Made by a program: the position numbers and the translations under genes. Shown here in pieces: positions 34,034-45,330 of a stretch of 64,000 nt of DNA. The stretch comes from Agrypnia vestita (Eukaryota; Arthropoda; Insecta; Trichoptera; Phryganeidae): NCBI GenBank assembly GCA_016648135.1, contig JADDOH010009933.1, forward strand, positions 62,001 to 126,000, read 5' to 3'. A model generated the notes under the pieces. The model was not told where the DNA came from. It did no database searches and worked only from the letters and a program-made list of their open reading frames with translations. Every line of letters begins with the position of its first letter. Positions within the stretch are counted from its first letter, which is position 1.

Positions 34034-34128
34034 GTGATACTGCTGGACCAGCTGAACATTCGTCGGACCTTTTCCCTTCTCGTATCTTCATTTTCTTCGG
34101 CAATTTCTTCTTCAGGCTTCGTCTTCAT
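34034..34128 (-). CDS. Candidate first coding exon of an unidentified host gene
   Basis: The minus strand opens with ATG in a good insect context (TCAAAATGAAG) and stays open for 31 codons plus 2 nt to a strong splice donor (CAC|GTAAGTG; GTAAGTG at 34033-34027). The peptide starts MKTKPEEEIAEENEDTRREK, acidic then basic, and continues VRRMFSWSSS. Acidic-then-basic cytoplasmic N-termini like this occur in many transporters and signalling proteins, so function cannot be told. About 175 bp upstream is a TATA box (34303-34310). I see no convincing downstream exon in this repeat-rich window; it may lie far away. The plus-strand 133-codon frame over the same DNA (34034-34435) is probably its shadow. 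Confidence 0.35.
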
Positions 34129-34302
34129 TTTGACAGATGTCACTAAGACGTGCACAAAACTGGATGAGCAAAAGGTCAGAATCACTGGACAAAATTATTC
34201 GTCAACTAATAATATTCTCATTCAAATCACTGCACTTGAAAGTATTGTTTTATTAATTTTGCTATTCAGTGGCTATCACTTTTTGTTCGTTACACAACTT
34301 TC

Positions 34303-34310
34303 TATTTATA
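34303..34310 (-). promoter_or_regulatory. Candidate TATA box for the exon at 34034-34128
   Basis: The minus strand reads TATAAATA, followed by about 174 bp to the ATG. Upstream (34320-34440) is a GC-richer stretch with GCGC words, unlike the surroundings. The transcription start is not identified. Confidence 0.3.
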
Positions 34311-34439
34311 AAAAAAAGATTAGTTATATCTCAAATGTACAAATATTGCGCGCGCCAGCGAGGCAGACAATATTCTCCTCTTGCCTTCTCAATATGGTAG
34401 CGCGCTGGGCGCTTATTACGATACGCGCAAGATGATAGG

Positions 34440-35240
34440 TTTGATAGCGAATCTTAACGTGGGAGCATAAACTTCTCAGCTTAAAACAATTTATACATAC
34501 AAATATTTATTCTGAAAAATTAGACAAGCAGAAGGCATTAAGTGACCAAAATTGATTCTATTTTCTGACAAACGGAATACAAATGATCATTGGACCGAGT
34601 AATGGAGCGCGGGGTGAGGCTCGAGGCGGCGAATTTCACGGGGTCTCCAAAAGCCGAACGTTATCTCTATAATTGATATTTTACTTTATTACTTATTTAT
34701 TAAAAGTTTCTAATTATTACTGTTGCTTGTGTACTAATCATCGTTTATATATATTGTTCCTTTCTATAATTATTTTTAATTATAAAAATTTACGACAGTT
34801 ATAAAAAATCTCTCAGTTTAATGTTTGGCGTTGTGTCCTTTTCAGACCACTCTTGTTACTTGCTTCATTCGCGTTTTATACCAGTGTCTGAATAACCCAG
34901 GAAACTACTATTAAATCCTAAGAAAATAATAAGTGCGTTCTCCGCCTTTATATATTTCTTAATGCAGGTGTCCGTCCTTAAGCGGTGTTTTGCGATATTT
35001 CTAAATCACCTATTAAACATCGGAAATTGCAGAAAAATAGCAGCTGCTTTATTGCTGAAGTGTGGCTGCCTCGTGCGCACTCAACCACGACGATGATGAG
35101 GAAACACAAAGTAGTATCATCACGACAAGTCACTGTTATCAAATAGTAAAAAATCACTAGTAATACAGTTTTAGATTCTTTCAGGAAATATTTCGTTTCA
35201 CATATGCTATGGTTATATATTTTTTTATTCTTAAAGTAGG
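34440..35240. other. Unassigned sequence upstream of the candidate exon
   Basis: No repeat shared with the window was noticed. It could include regulatory DNA of the candidate minus-strand gene, but nothing specific can be pointed to. Confidence 0.3.
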
Positions 35241-35246
35241 CTATAA

Positions 35247-35660
35247 AAAAAACTAACCCATAAAAACGAAGTTTTTATTATACTCCCTTTCTCATTTACT
35301 AGTGGAATCTGGTATGGCGCTTAACCTACGCGTTGGGCTTCGGTCGGGCGACGATACGAAAAGGAGTAATAAAATATTTCCAAAAATCCAAAATTATACT
35401 ATAATCAGGTTTAGTGTCTACCAGATGCCTCGAAATATTTTCACAGAACTGAGTAAGTTGTATAAAAAACCATTAAAAATTTCTAAAAATCATTAAATTT
35501 TTTTAACGAAAATTTAATAGATCTTCTTGATCGTCGCCAAGAGTCTGCTTGCAAAGTTTCAGCTCGATTGGATCACGCGAAAAGGGTTAAAAATCGATCC
35601 AAAATTTTTTCGTCAAAGAAACAGACAGACGCCACGAGTTAATATAAAGGGAGTAACAAT
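35247..35660 (-). repeat. Dispersed repeat R1, copy 8
   Basis: Starts aactaacccataaaaacgaa and carries the TCACGCGAAAAGGGTTAA-type core. It ends ACGCCACGAGTTAATATAAA, then GGGAGT. It is longer than other copies because of an internal rearrangement at 35400-35500, where part of the core is duplicated. Confidence 0.75.
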
Positions 35661-35710
35661 TTTTATATTTCCTAATATATACAGCGTAAGATATAATGTA
35701 TATTAAATTT

Positions 35711-36190
35711 TTAATCAAAAGTAAGTACCACGTATTTTCTTAATTTTTTTTTAAAAGCCGTTATATTGTTTCCATCCCTAACATCCCCTGGTAGTTTCAT
35801 ATATAATTTCACCCCACTGTACATCATAGAAGTTTGTGATCTTTTTTATTTCGGAATGGTAATGTTATTTCATCTTTTCTTCTTGTACAATGGTCATGTT
35901 CATATTGTTTTTTTTTTATTTTTCTTAATAATTCAAAGGTATTGTTGTGTTCATAACAATTTTATATATAAATAGAAGTACATTAATTTTAATTATTTCT
36001 CTAAATTTCAGTATTTGTAAGCTTTCTAGCATCACTTTGATTCTTGTGTATCGATTTCTTTTTAGTATAATTCTTAATGCTTTATTTTGGAGAATTGTTA
36101 ATTTTTTCAATTCTTCTTCATTAGCCAGAAATAGTATACTGCTGCAGTAGTTGCATATTACACATGCAATGTTTTTAACAGAATTGATTA
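35711..36190 (-). pseudogene. CR1/L2-like LINE reverse transcriptase C-terminus (LINE-F)
   Basis: The minus strand reads CNYCSSILFLANEEELKKLT, then LQNKALRIILKRNRYTRIKV, a block with FREIIKINVLLFIYKI, and after frame changes SGVKLYMKLPGDVRDGNNIT, AFKKKLRKYVV and a stop at 35711-35713. LQNKALRIIL...F.YKI...VKLYxxLP...FKKxLRKY is the ordered C-terminal signature of CR1/L2/jockey-class LINE polymerases. The middle is frameshifted and the catalytic palm is missing. Coding sequence is well kept at both ends, so the copy is not very old. Confidence 0.85.
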
Positions 36191-36199
36191 CAGCTGACT

Positions 36200-37440
36200 G
36201 TTACCTAATGCACCATTTAAATATAATAATTTCGTTATCTTTCCTTAACTTGCTGGAATGACAACTTTAGATAATTTAGAGTGTGACACGCAATCAACGC
36301 GCAGCTCATGTTGCGTGGTCACGTAAGGGTCGTTATTAATTATTATTATTTCCCGTGATTTCTCACGGGTGTACGGCTAGTATTATAATATTACAAGCAG
36401 GTTACAGACGTAATGTGATATTTTCAGTAGTAAGTAAGAAATTAATTGGTTGGAAATGCAATCCTTGGAATTTTATTCTCAATTTTGATAATATTTACTA
36501 CTAATATTTATATTTTATATAAATAGGTCAGAAAAAAATAATAGTGTTCGGTCTTTGCCTACTTTTAGGCGCAACGCGCGACAAATCTGGCATTTTGAAT
36601 GCGAGGAAGATGAATCATTTAAAAGATTAATGGAATCTGGGTTATCTGATCAAGCCTGGTTTCTTGCAAGTGCCCCCATTTCAAAAAAAAAATCGAATAT
36701 TGAAAACAAAAACGAACAATTTTTAAATGTTTCATAAGGGGACTTTTAAGTGTCACAGAACCTTATTTTTTTAGTAAATCGATGCACTCTCGCAGTTATA
36801 CCAACTCTAAACACTAACAATCTTGAAGGTATGTTATGGCGAATGTTTAGATAATTTTTGACCCACCATCACATGACAAAATATCTCAACATGTTGTGTA
36901 TAGTACAAAGATTAGTTAAGTGAAAATTGAAATAATCATAAAATACATAGTCATCTTGGTAACGCGATTGCTAGGTCACTTTTTCGTCAGCTATTTTTCC
37001 GAATATTTTTCCGAAACGGTCATGGCACCGATTTTAAAAATAATTGTATATTTCTAAGTAACATTGTCAAGTCAGTATTTGATGTGGTTTCCTCCTGTCA
37101 AGTGGACACTCAGTGGACATGCGGACATTCTATATGGAGACATTGAATATTGTTTCATGCACAATGCACAAGTTGAGAGTAGTGCCAGCATGCATACATT
37201 TGTAATTTAATTAATATTGTGAAGTAATCAATCATCATTATCCTTCCCATTTACTTAGTGTAATGACATGATAGTGTACAAATGAATGTTATTATGTATC
37301 TGTATCTGACTAGATGTATCTAGCCACTGTAATCATAGTATAGCCTCTATAGTGGGGTAATACCGATATGCAATGTCACCATGAGCCTGAATCACCTGAA
37401 TCAATAAAAAAAATCATAATACTCTCGGTCGTCTGGTTTG
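36200..37440. other. Unassigned sequence
   Basis: A 60-codon frame (36555-36737) has no recognised motif. The word cccgtgatttctcacgg at 36352-36368 is a short palindrome also echoed near 17020. No gene supported. Confidence 0.3.
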
Positions 37441-37448
37441 TATCTTCT

Positions 37449-37583
37449 AGGGTATTATGCCGTGTTTTTACGACCCGTATGTCCGACGTTTGACTGATGT
37501 GACATCAGCCCTGATGATGGACCCTGCAATGGAATCCGAAATGTCGGCTAAAAAGGTCGTAAAATCACGGCATAATACCCCAG
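37449..37583 (+). repeat. Penelope-type terminal repeat remnant with inverted flanks
   Basis: Outer arms GGTATTATGCCGTG...TTTTACGACC and GGTCGTAAAATCACGGCATA are inverted copies. Between them lies a hammerhead-like core (37507-37549). Penelope-like elements carry such motifs in their terminal repeats, so this is read as a solo terminal remnant, though no coding sequence is attached. Confidence 0.5.
37507..37549 (+). ncRNA. Hammerhead-type ribozyme motif, nearly complete
   Basis: Stem I AGCC (37507-37510) pairs with GGCT (37546-37549). CTGATGA follows at 37511-37517. A stem II hairpin (GGA/TCC plus CC/GG with a two-base bulge) spans 37519-37537. GAAA is at 37538-37541. A minimal stem III (ATGT) then leads to the GTC cleavage triplet ending at 37545. 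This is the box order of type I hammerhead ribozymes. The very short stem III is as known for Penelope-like and retrozyme hammerheads, which often act as dimers. Stem III is ATGT rather than a perfect palindrome, so activity is uncertain. Confidence 0.6.
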
Positions 37584-37684
37584 AAGCCACAAACTAGAAG
37601 TTCTGAGTAGCCGTGAAAACATAAGAACATTCATAACTCTCGGTTGTATTCCGAAAATAGCAATATTGGGATCTTAAGATTGTT

Positions 37685-37775
37685 ATCGCAACAGATTATG
37701 GCAGAAGTATTGAAAAAAATGCGAACTTTGTACTCGCTTATCTCCATAACTGTTGCTTGAACATTTTTGACTCAT
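37685..37775 (-). repeat. Dispersed repeat R2, fragment
   Basis: The minus strand contains aattatgagtcaaaaatgtt, caagcaacagttatggagat and gcgagtacaaagttcgcat, matching the R2 body. Confidence 0.6.
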
Positions 37776-37863
37776 AATTGTGGCGTATAGATGCAAAACC
37801 GCCACTATCCACATGTAGCCTGTATGGGTAGTGGCGGTTTTTGCATCTACACGCCACAATTTA
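37774..37863. repeat. Long near-perfect hairpin, about 36-bp stem
   Basis: Left arm ataattgtggcgtatagatg, caaaaccgccactatcc; right arm gggtagtggcggtttttgca, tctacacgccacaattta; loop about 14 nt. Two or three mismatches only. Size overlaps that of microRNA precursors, but a foldback transposon or local inverted duplication inside R2 is likelier. Confidence 0.7.
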
Positions 37864-38340
37864 TGCAGTATTTTACCTGTAAAGTATTGTGGATTAGACT
37901 AGCTAGTATATCACGGAAACGATGTTCCTACGATTATTACGCTATAATTTATCATCACTAAATTGTCCGTGGAGTGGAAACCTTGCATGCCAACACTGTG
38001 AATTCTGTGAAAGTGTGTGTTAGAATTGATCTGCGAAAGTCATGGGTGAAAGGGTATATAAAATTGTATTGCTCAATGCAACTGGTTTAAAATAAAATAC
38101 AGTAAGCATTGATTTTCAAATCACGAGCTACGTTATCTGTTACAAATTCCCGTACAATAAGTTCCCTTTGATTTATAAAAAGAAATACATTTTCTTTTAC
38201 CATTCTTCACTGTTTGCAAATACATTTGATATCTGGTTCTTGCTTGAATTCAAATTAATTTATTTCAAAAGCTTATCTCAGCATAGTGAGAAGAATTAAA
38301 AAGGTCGCTATGATTGGGGGTTGCACGAGAAAAGAAATGA

Positions 38341-38560
38341 ATGAATGACCAAAGAATGCTACGAAAAAAAAATGACGTAAGTGTTGGCGCCAGAAAGAGA
38401 GGGCAGCCGCGAAAGACCAGGTTAATCAAATACTGGAAGATAGTCCTGCGGGAGTCATGCGTATGCATGCGATTGAAGCGAGAGTGTGTGTCAGGACAGA
38501 AGGTTTTGGCCCTCCATCCTCTTCGACTGTCCCCGCGGGGAAAAAGCGTGATGGTATGTT
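38341..38560 (+). pseudogene. LINE-G fragment: basic C-terminal block and 3' tail
   Basis: The plus strand gives VGARKRGQPRKTRLIKYWK, like the GxxKRGRPRKTWxxxxxxD block near the end of RTE-type LINE proteins. It is followed by a non-coding tail with GTGTGTCAGGACAGAAG, then CCCCGCGGGGAAAAAGCGTG, then ATGGTA. The same tail is found at 55420-55525 and, in part, 11845-11870. Broken and 5'-truncated. Confidence 0.55.
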
Positions 38561-38564
38561 AGGT

Positions 38565-38585
38565 CAGGTTAGGTTAGGCTAGGTT
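38565..38585 (+). repeat. Short telomere-like TTAGG run
   Basis: Reads ggtcaggttaggttaggcta: two to three units of the insect telomere repeat TTAGG with variants. Confidence 0.5.
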
Positions 38586-38600
38586 TTAAATGTAATAACT

Positions 38601-38800
38601 ATGCGTTTTATGGAAGAAAAATCACCACCCAAGTCCGAATTTTCCGAATTTATGTCGTCACCCGGTAGGCAAAAAATTCCCGAATGCGGTTTTTCCTCGA
38701 AAAAACATATTGACCAGTCACAGAACGTTAAGGCAATAGAGTATCATCGTATAACTCGCTTGTGTGTTTTATGTTTGTCCGATTCTATCGACAACTCGAT
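38601..38800 (+). CDS. Possible coding exon, unidentified
   Basis: An open frame of 66 codons plus 2 nt from ATG (MRFMEEKSPPKSEF) runs to an ideal splice donor GTAAGT at 38801-38806. It contains a short cysteine run (LCVLCL) but no known motif. It starts only 40 bp after a LINE tail, which makes a genuine first exon less likely. Chance occurrence is quite possible. Confidence 0.12.
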
Positions 38801-39233
38801 GTAAGTCTGTCTGTGTTTGTACGAAAAATAATTAAATATCTCTGAAACAGAAAGATGAAAAATGATGTCGTTATTATTGTTCGAATATGTATTTTTCTTC
38901 TCATTAACGGATTTATAATGATATTAATTATTTCATTAATTCACTTATTTTTGTTAATGGGAATATGTCTTAAAAATAACGCGAATAGTCTCTTTTAACT
39001 AAGCCTAATAACGTGCGAAAATAACCGTTAAATAAATTCCTTTAAGCCCTTTTGAATAGTATGTAGGTATATGTAAGTGTGTATTTTTACACCAAAAACA
39101 ACAAAAAAGTACTTTTTTGTCATTTTTAATGTAGTTTTTTGACTCTCCTGTAAAGTTTGATAAAATTAATCAATTACATAGAATGATAAATAGAAAAATG
39201 TAAAATGTATCTATTAAAAAAATATTTTGTTTC

Positions 39234-39290
39234 AACCGGGATATGAATCCAACAACTGCGGAGAACAGCAATACCAATTTCGCCACAGTA
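39234..39290 (-). repeat. Degenerate tRNA-like block
   Basis: The plus strand reads aaccgggatatgaatccaac...atttcgccacag, resembling the decayed tRNA-like SINE head at 5728-5805. Weak. Confidence 0.25.
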
Positions 39291-39330
39291 AGAAAACTAC
39301 AATTTCGAAAAAATTTGGACTAACATATCT

Positions 39331-39613
39331 ATATGTGGGGCACAAACGCAATAGCAGCAACATCCAAAAAAAATTAATGCAGTCATCGAGGATTATACTC
39401 AAAATTTATCATTTTTATAATGTACTGAATTCAAAAATTTTTAGGATTTTTTTTATTATTTTTTTGTTTTTTTTTAATTTAAAGAAAACATGATTTTGGA
39501 TAGGATAAATACATAAAATCTAGAAGTCAGTGCATTTTAAATTAATAATCTTTGATGAATGCATAAAATATATTTTTTGGATATTGTTGCCTTTGCTTTT
39601 GTACCCCACATAT
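39331..39613. mobile_element. Foldback MITE family A, complete copy
   Basis: Ends atatgtggggcacaaacgca and tgcctttgcttttgtacccc, acatat are inverted copies. Inner arms (catcgaggattatactc / taataatctttgatgaatgc) also pair. 283 bp, non-coding. Confidence 0.8.
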
Positions 39614-39619
39614 GTAATC

Positions 39620-41240
39620 TTATGTAAATAATATGAGGGCCAATGAGAGCAGACCCACTGCTTGCCCAGGACGCCTATCGTTGCATAAGCTAAAGCTACC
39701 ATATCGGTCCTACTCATTCGCCGCCAGTTGGCATTTTTTACGTTAGTGTCTAAAATATATTTATAAAAATATATTCAAATAGCTATCATCTTAATATTAC
39801 AATGAATCGCAAAATATATTTCGGTAATACACACTAGGTGACACTAGGGTACATCTATCAATTTTATTACATCCATAAAATCTTTGATAGGTATCTACTA
39901 TTAATGTACATATATATTTATTTTTTAAAATAATTTTTCTATATGTCTTTCTAATTGATTACCTTAATTTGCTTTAAATGTCATAGGACTGTGTTCTAAA
40001 ATAATTAAACTTCACAATAATGAATTTTCTTTAAAAAATAATTTTAATGTAATGATTTACGCGGTGTTCTTCGTTAAGCGACGACTCTAGTTAATAACTT
40101 AAATGTAAAAGGGATCAGTTCATATTCATGACACACGATCGATTATATTATTCGCATTATGGGTAGCTTTATAAAATGAAGTGTTACGAAGTATTATATT
40201 GATCGTTCCACAATTGTAGAAGAAAGTGGACACTTTGTATTCCGGTCGGTAGAGCGTGCGTCCGACATGAGTGTGAACCCGTCTTCAATCCTCAACTCCC
40301 TGGCACCTCATAAAACGCGAGGAGTATTATATAAAAACCTGAATCTTCAACGGTATAAATATATAAGCTTTTCCATGCGGAAATGCTCTTTAATAACCCG
40401 TTTCATCGCACTTTGCGCGTTCCAGACGCTCGGTTATACAATGAAAGACTTTCGCTTTTCGGCCACTCGTAATGGAGAGATTCTACACCAAGCGAATAAT
40501 GTAAAACACCGGTTGATGCATTGGATATCCTGTGTAAAAAGGTTGTGATCGTTGCGTATTAGTGTATTCACAGTATGTATCTATGTTCATACTTTTAGGT
40601 GAGTTTTTAAGCACTTTCCATTTCGTTGAAATATTCGAGACTACAAAAAATTACTCTTGACTGAGGCGAACTTGATATTGAAATGCGAGGATAAATTTTT
40701 ATGAACTTGAAAAATATAATTCTTCATGAATGATCGAGTAGTCTTTTGGTAGATATGTATGTCAATAATTTAATCATTCAAATTTTGGCCAACGTCTTAC
40801 AACACTTTTCTGCGTAGGTCGATATTACTAACGTTACAAAAGTATATTCGTATCTTTAGCTAGGTACCTAACGCAACAAACATAACGTCCAGATGCCTCG
40901 TATACATGTATTTTATATCATAAAATTAAAATACTTAATATATTATTTAACTAATGTAACACGCACTATTATAATTTAGTTATTATTGGTTCAAGATATT
41001 ATTGTATCGGGAAGAACAGAACTTTCTAGACAGGTGTTAATGATAACTTGCGTAAGATGTAAATCATAATCATTTAGACCATCGGACGGTTCTTGATATG
41101 CCTTAAATTACAGCCAAACATTTGATTCATAAAAATTCATATCTTAATAAGGGACTCAATAATTCTACCTACACATAAATCATGCGCTGGCAAGAATATA
41201 GTGGTTCTAAGGTTTTACTAAGTAAAGTGGGTAAGGAGTT
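39620..41240. other. Unassigned sequence with one 93-codon frame
   Basis: A plus-strand frame at 40267-40548 starts MSVNPSSILNSLAPHK and lies in slightly GC-richer DNA, but has no recognised motif and no splice signals at its end. The rest is AT-rich with no repeat recognised. Confidence 0.25.
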
Positions 41241-41246
41241 TACTAA

Positions 41247-41381
41247 GGGCCGGTTGTATTAACTTGGATTATAGTAACATTTCATTCTACCCATTGTTTA
41301 TTACGTTTTCCACCAATCACACTACCAAAATCTATTGTTTTTACGAAAAATTACGTTAATCGAAGTTGATACAATGGGCCC
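41247..41381. mobile_element. Harbinger-type MITE, short copy (135 bp)
   Basis: Inverted ends GGGCCGGTTGTATTAACTTG and (complement) GGGCCCATTGTATCAACTTC. The flanks are TAA on the left and TGA on the right, an imperfect three-base target. PIF/Harbinger elements typically duplicate a TWA triplet. The larger copy at 58912-59370 has perfect TTA flanks. Confidence 0.75.
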
Positions 41382-41389
41382 TGAGGGAT

Positions 41390-43090
41390 AAGTTTACGAG
41401 TAATAACATCAATCTAGAGTCTAGAGAGTTCTCTCCGAAGAATCAAGTCTCAAGTCGAAAAGCTACGTGGAAACGGACCATTATATTTTTAATTAAAATT
41501 ATATTATATTTTTATGTAGGTACGTACATTTGAATGATTTTAAATAATATAACGTATTAATATAACACGTTAATGAGTAATAAAATATGGAACATCTTAA
41601 AGTTAGGAGAGATCATATAATGGATTTTTTATGGGACATCACAGCCGTCGCTATTACATTATTACGGTAATAATATTTTTGGAAAACGTATAAACGAAAT
41701 CAGGTATTTCTTGTCTATTAAAGAGACGTGAATTTGAAGATCCGATCAAATACCTACCACACTAAAAGAAAAGTCGAACAAGTTTTTAAATAAATTATAA
41801 TTAATACCTAGTTTCAAGAATGATGATGATGATGACCTAGTTTTTTAATAATTAAGAGTTCCAACAATAACATCTTTTACGTGCTACCCCTCAAAGAAAG
41901 CAGAATTGCTCTTGCTTGGGAGGGCATTCGCTTTTAGTGTAATATAGCTAATCAAAGTAATGTAATAATTCAGTCTATAACTGATATGTTAGAAGTACAA
42001 ATGAAGAAAACAAGGAGTTTTCGCAGATCGTTTATTTTAAGAACTTTGTAACCAGGGTGGACTTAAAGACTAAGCAAATCGCAATCGGGAGGGCCAGAAG
42101 GCTTTCCAGAAGGTTCGGCAGTATTCCGAAAATAGCAATATTGGGATCTTAAGATTGCTATCCCAACACTTAATAGATGAGAATAAAAAAATAAATAAAC
42201 GAGATGTACGTATACGTCGGTGTTTCTTTCTTTCAGTTTCTACTTGAGAGAGAGAGAGGGAGAAAAAAGCACACGACGGTTTTCCGTCAAACGTCAAAAT
42301 ATAAATACGAGTCCGACGCGACAATGACAATTTTGCCATAATTATTAAATGCATATGAAATAATATTTTTTCTATAAGCTTTAAATAGTCACATTAGTCG
42401 AAAAGCGAGAATTGTGAGGTTACGTTTGAAATAGCTAGGTACTTACTTCGGTAATCCGTTTGAAGCTCTGTCAGACCAGACCGCCTGGATAAGGAGGCAC
42501 CGGAGAAATCAATCCCTTTCTAAAGGCATTGAAGATATCTACGTATTATTTAATTTGAGAGAGATGTGAAAATATACAAATCTTCTTATTTGAGTACGAC
42601 GAACACCGAACGCCGACGTATAAAATCGATAAAATTCATAATAAGCAAAGGGCACATTTTTTATAATGTTTTTATTAAGATATGTGAAAAATTTTACCCA
42701 AATCAGCATTACGTTTTATTGAGATTTCATCTCCATAATCCGAAAAGGAGAGTTTCGAGAGAAACGCAAATTAATGTAATTCGATTAAAATCCGCCCACC
42801 ACGCTAACTTCGAATTGCTATAAATCAGCTGATTTTAGAAATTTTTGAATGACTCAAATTATTCTTAGTACTTCAAGCTACAAGAAAGAGTAAAAAAAAT
42901 CGGATGTGGATGAAGCGAAATATGTGGGTCAGAATAAAATAATGTAGATATCCTCTCCGGATGTGGTAAGCTGGTTAATTGTCATCTAATATCAACAATT
43001 TTTATAGATTTCACCAATCATCATGCTTTGTATTTCGCTTTAGAACCAGATGAACTTGAATCAAATATTAGACAGACTAGTTCTTTCCAT
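41390..43090. other. Unassigned sequence
   Basis: A 40-bp block at 42120-42165 (gtattccgaaaatagcaata, ttgggatcttaagattg) repeats 37649-37690. Otherwise no gene or repeat was recognised. The 94-codon minus frame at 42070-42354 looks like chance. Confidence 0.3.
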
Positions 43091-43091
43091 T

Positions 43092-43692
43092 TAAGAAAGA
43101 CAATCGAATTAGTATGTGTAAGCCGTGCCTACAACGGTCTTTATGGGTATAAATGTTGTGGACCAAGTGATTAATTAATAGGACATTATTTATAATGCCC
43201 GGACAGTTTGATAGGGCAATATGACAATAACTGTTGAAATAATTATATTGACCTGGCACTATAAATAATGTCCTTCACCTATCGGGCAGAATGATAAAAA
43301 ATACGTGTTTTATGTTAAATTGTTTTATTGTGTGACACTATCATCATTAAACCTAAACTAATTTAATCTAACCTAACCTAAACTAACCTAACCTAACTTG
43401 GTCAGTGCGCGTCATGCATATGTTATCGGTTCCCGCAGATGTACTTAAAATAACAAATTGCCCAACAAACACTTGGCAATATTCACAATGCCCGGACAGT
43501 GTAATAAATAATTTAGTTTTCATAATTGTTTATTACGTTGCCCGATTTGGATTGTCATTTTTAATACTATCTGGGCATTATAAATAACGCCTTATTAATC
43601 ACTTGGTCCACGGCATAAACACAAACACAACTAAACAATGTGCCTCGTATGCACGACCTACACACAGATACTAATTCGATTGTCTTTCTTAT
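43092..43692. mobile_element. Large foldback MITE (family E), about 600 bp
   Basis: The left end aagaaagacaatcgaattag and right end (its complement, ending tcgattgtctttctt) are perfect over about 23 bp. The arms then match on and off for about 130 bp (ccaagtgattaat, ttatttataatgccc). TA lies at both flanks. An inner part carries a CCTAA run (43367-43397). Non-coding. Confidence 0.8.
43367..43397 (-). repeat. Interstitial telomere-like CCTAA run
   Basis: Reads ctaacctaacctaaactaac, then ctaacctaac: about five units of CCTAA, the complement of the insect telomere repeat, with one variant. It lies inside MITE E. Confidence 0.7.
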
Positions 43693-43699
43693 ATGGGAA

Positions 43700-45070
43700 G
43701 AGGTATACATATAACACGAACATGAACGCATTTCCTTTGAAAATATATACATTTTCATAAATTAAAAAAATGATCAAGGAAGTGTTACATTTTTATACAC
43801 ACCAAACAATCGAGATCTTCTTCAGATTATCCTTATCAGAAAATACTCTTAACCGGTTAACCAGGTGTCGGATGAAATCCAAAGACACAAAACTGAGGAA
43901 AAACGTAGAATTTTAAAAATATTTATTTATAAGGAAGAATAATTTGTTTATTCACACAAATAAATATTTTAACATAAAATTCTAAACATCAACGAGGAAA
44001 ACTTGCACCACTTTCTGCTTTTAATAATCATTAATTAATATATTACTATAAACTACTTTTATTTTAAAACACGATTTTGATAATGAACACAATTTTAATG
44101 CTGATTCTTTCAATTAAAATGTTATTAATACAGAAAATAATATGATGAAAACTGATGAGGAAAAATTATATTGGATAGATAATGTCTATATTAAGTATCA
44201 TTTAGATATTTATAGATATTTAACCAATTAGCGTTTCCCGCCAAAACATATTTGCAATTTGTTTGTTGTCCTTTAAGATTATAAAATTTTTATAAGATAT
44301 TTGAATATTTTATCGCATTATGAATTACGTTTTGTAAATAAAAGTCTACTCTACTACTCTATTTGTTGTTATTTTTTAAAATACGATAGAAAAATTACTT
44401 TTTAAAAGTTATTTTTAAGGTTATGAATATGGCCAGATTTGTGCATATTTTTTTGTAAGTGATAATAGTCTGGTAAATACAATTTTAAAGCATATGCTGT
44501 TATTTTTACAACGCGAAATTTCGTTTTTAAACATAATTATTATTTTTTTAGAAAATAAACATTTATTTTGACTGTAGTCAAAAGCGTAACGATATTATTT
44601 TAAAAATAGAACCGCTTGTCAAAGTAAACAGAGAAATCGCGATGTAAAATTAAGGAAACTTGTCACCAACTGCACACAGTACCTAACGTCGGAGTATTGT
44701 TGGGGGTACCTACGCAACGAAACGTTCGAGCGCGAAGAAAGACGGACAGCGACTATTATGACTCTCGTATTTTGTTGGTGCTTCGATGGAGAATCACTCC
44801 TCCTCTACAGGGTCAGCAAAATATGACGCACCGGTGCGGTTAATGGTATTTCTTGAAATGTATCAATAATTGGACTTTGAACAATATTGTTCCATGCACA
44901 CAAATTCTTAATATTGTTTCCTAATTATTATTTTTTAACAAACACATTACGAACAAGTCTTTAATGACCTGATAGGTAGGCCTAGTGTACAAGTCTTCAG
45001 TAAAGTACAAAGAAAAAATATTATATAAAAATTATAAAGATTACTTGTTACAATATTGTTATTTATATTC
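43700..45070. other. Unassigned AT-rich sequence
   Basis: A GC-richer patch at 44680-44850 carries no open frame. No repeat or gene recognised. Confidence 0.3.
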
Positions 45071-45074
45071 AATA

Positions 45075-45330
45075 TACAGTATCTCATAGCTAGTAGCAAA
45101 AAGATTCTTCTTCATGCAATTTTGAATATGAAATACTATTGAAACTTTTGGTGCAATGTCGACAATTACCGAGATAAGCGACATCAAAATTTGCATTTTA
45201 TCCATATTTTTTATTTTTTTTCGTTAAAACGTTGGACTATCACCACAGGAATATTAAAAATTTATTCACTCTGATACAATACAAATAAAATTATTAAAAC
45301 TAAAAATTAAAATGACAAAAAAAGTTTTTT
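45075..45330 (+). repeat. Dispersed repeat R2
   Basis: Starts acagtatctcatagctagta and contains tgtcgacaattaccgagata, agcgacatcaaaatttgca, then tgatacaatacaaataaaat. Confidence 0.7.

Noticed and set aside
34034..34435. 133-codon plus-strand open frame as a gene
   Set aside because: The minus strand over the same DNA has a better start context, a TATA box and a splice donor. The plus frame has no recognised motif and looks like its shadow.
44150..44175. CTGATGAGG as a sixth hammerhead core
   Set aside because: No GAAA box or stem II follows at the right distance.
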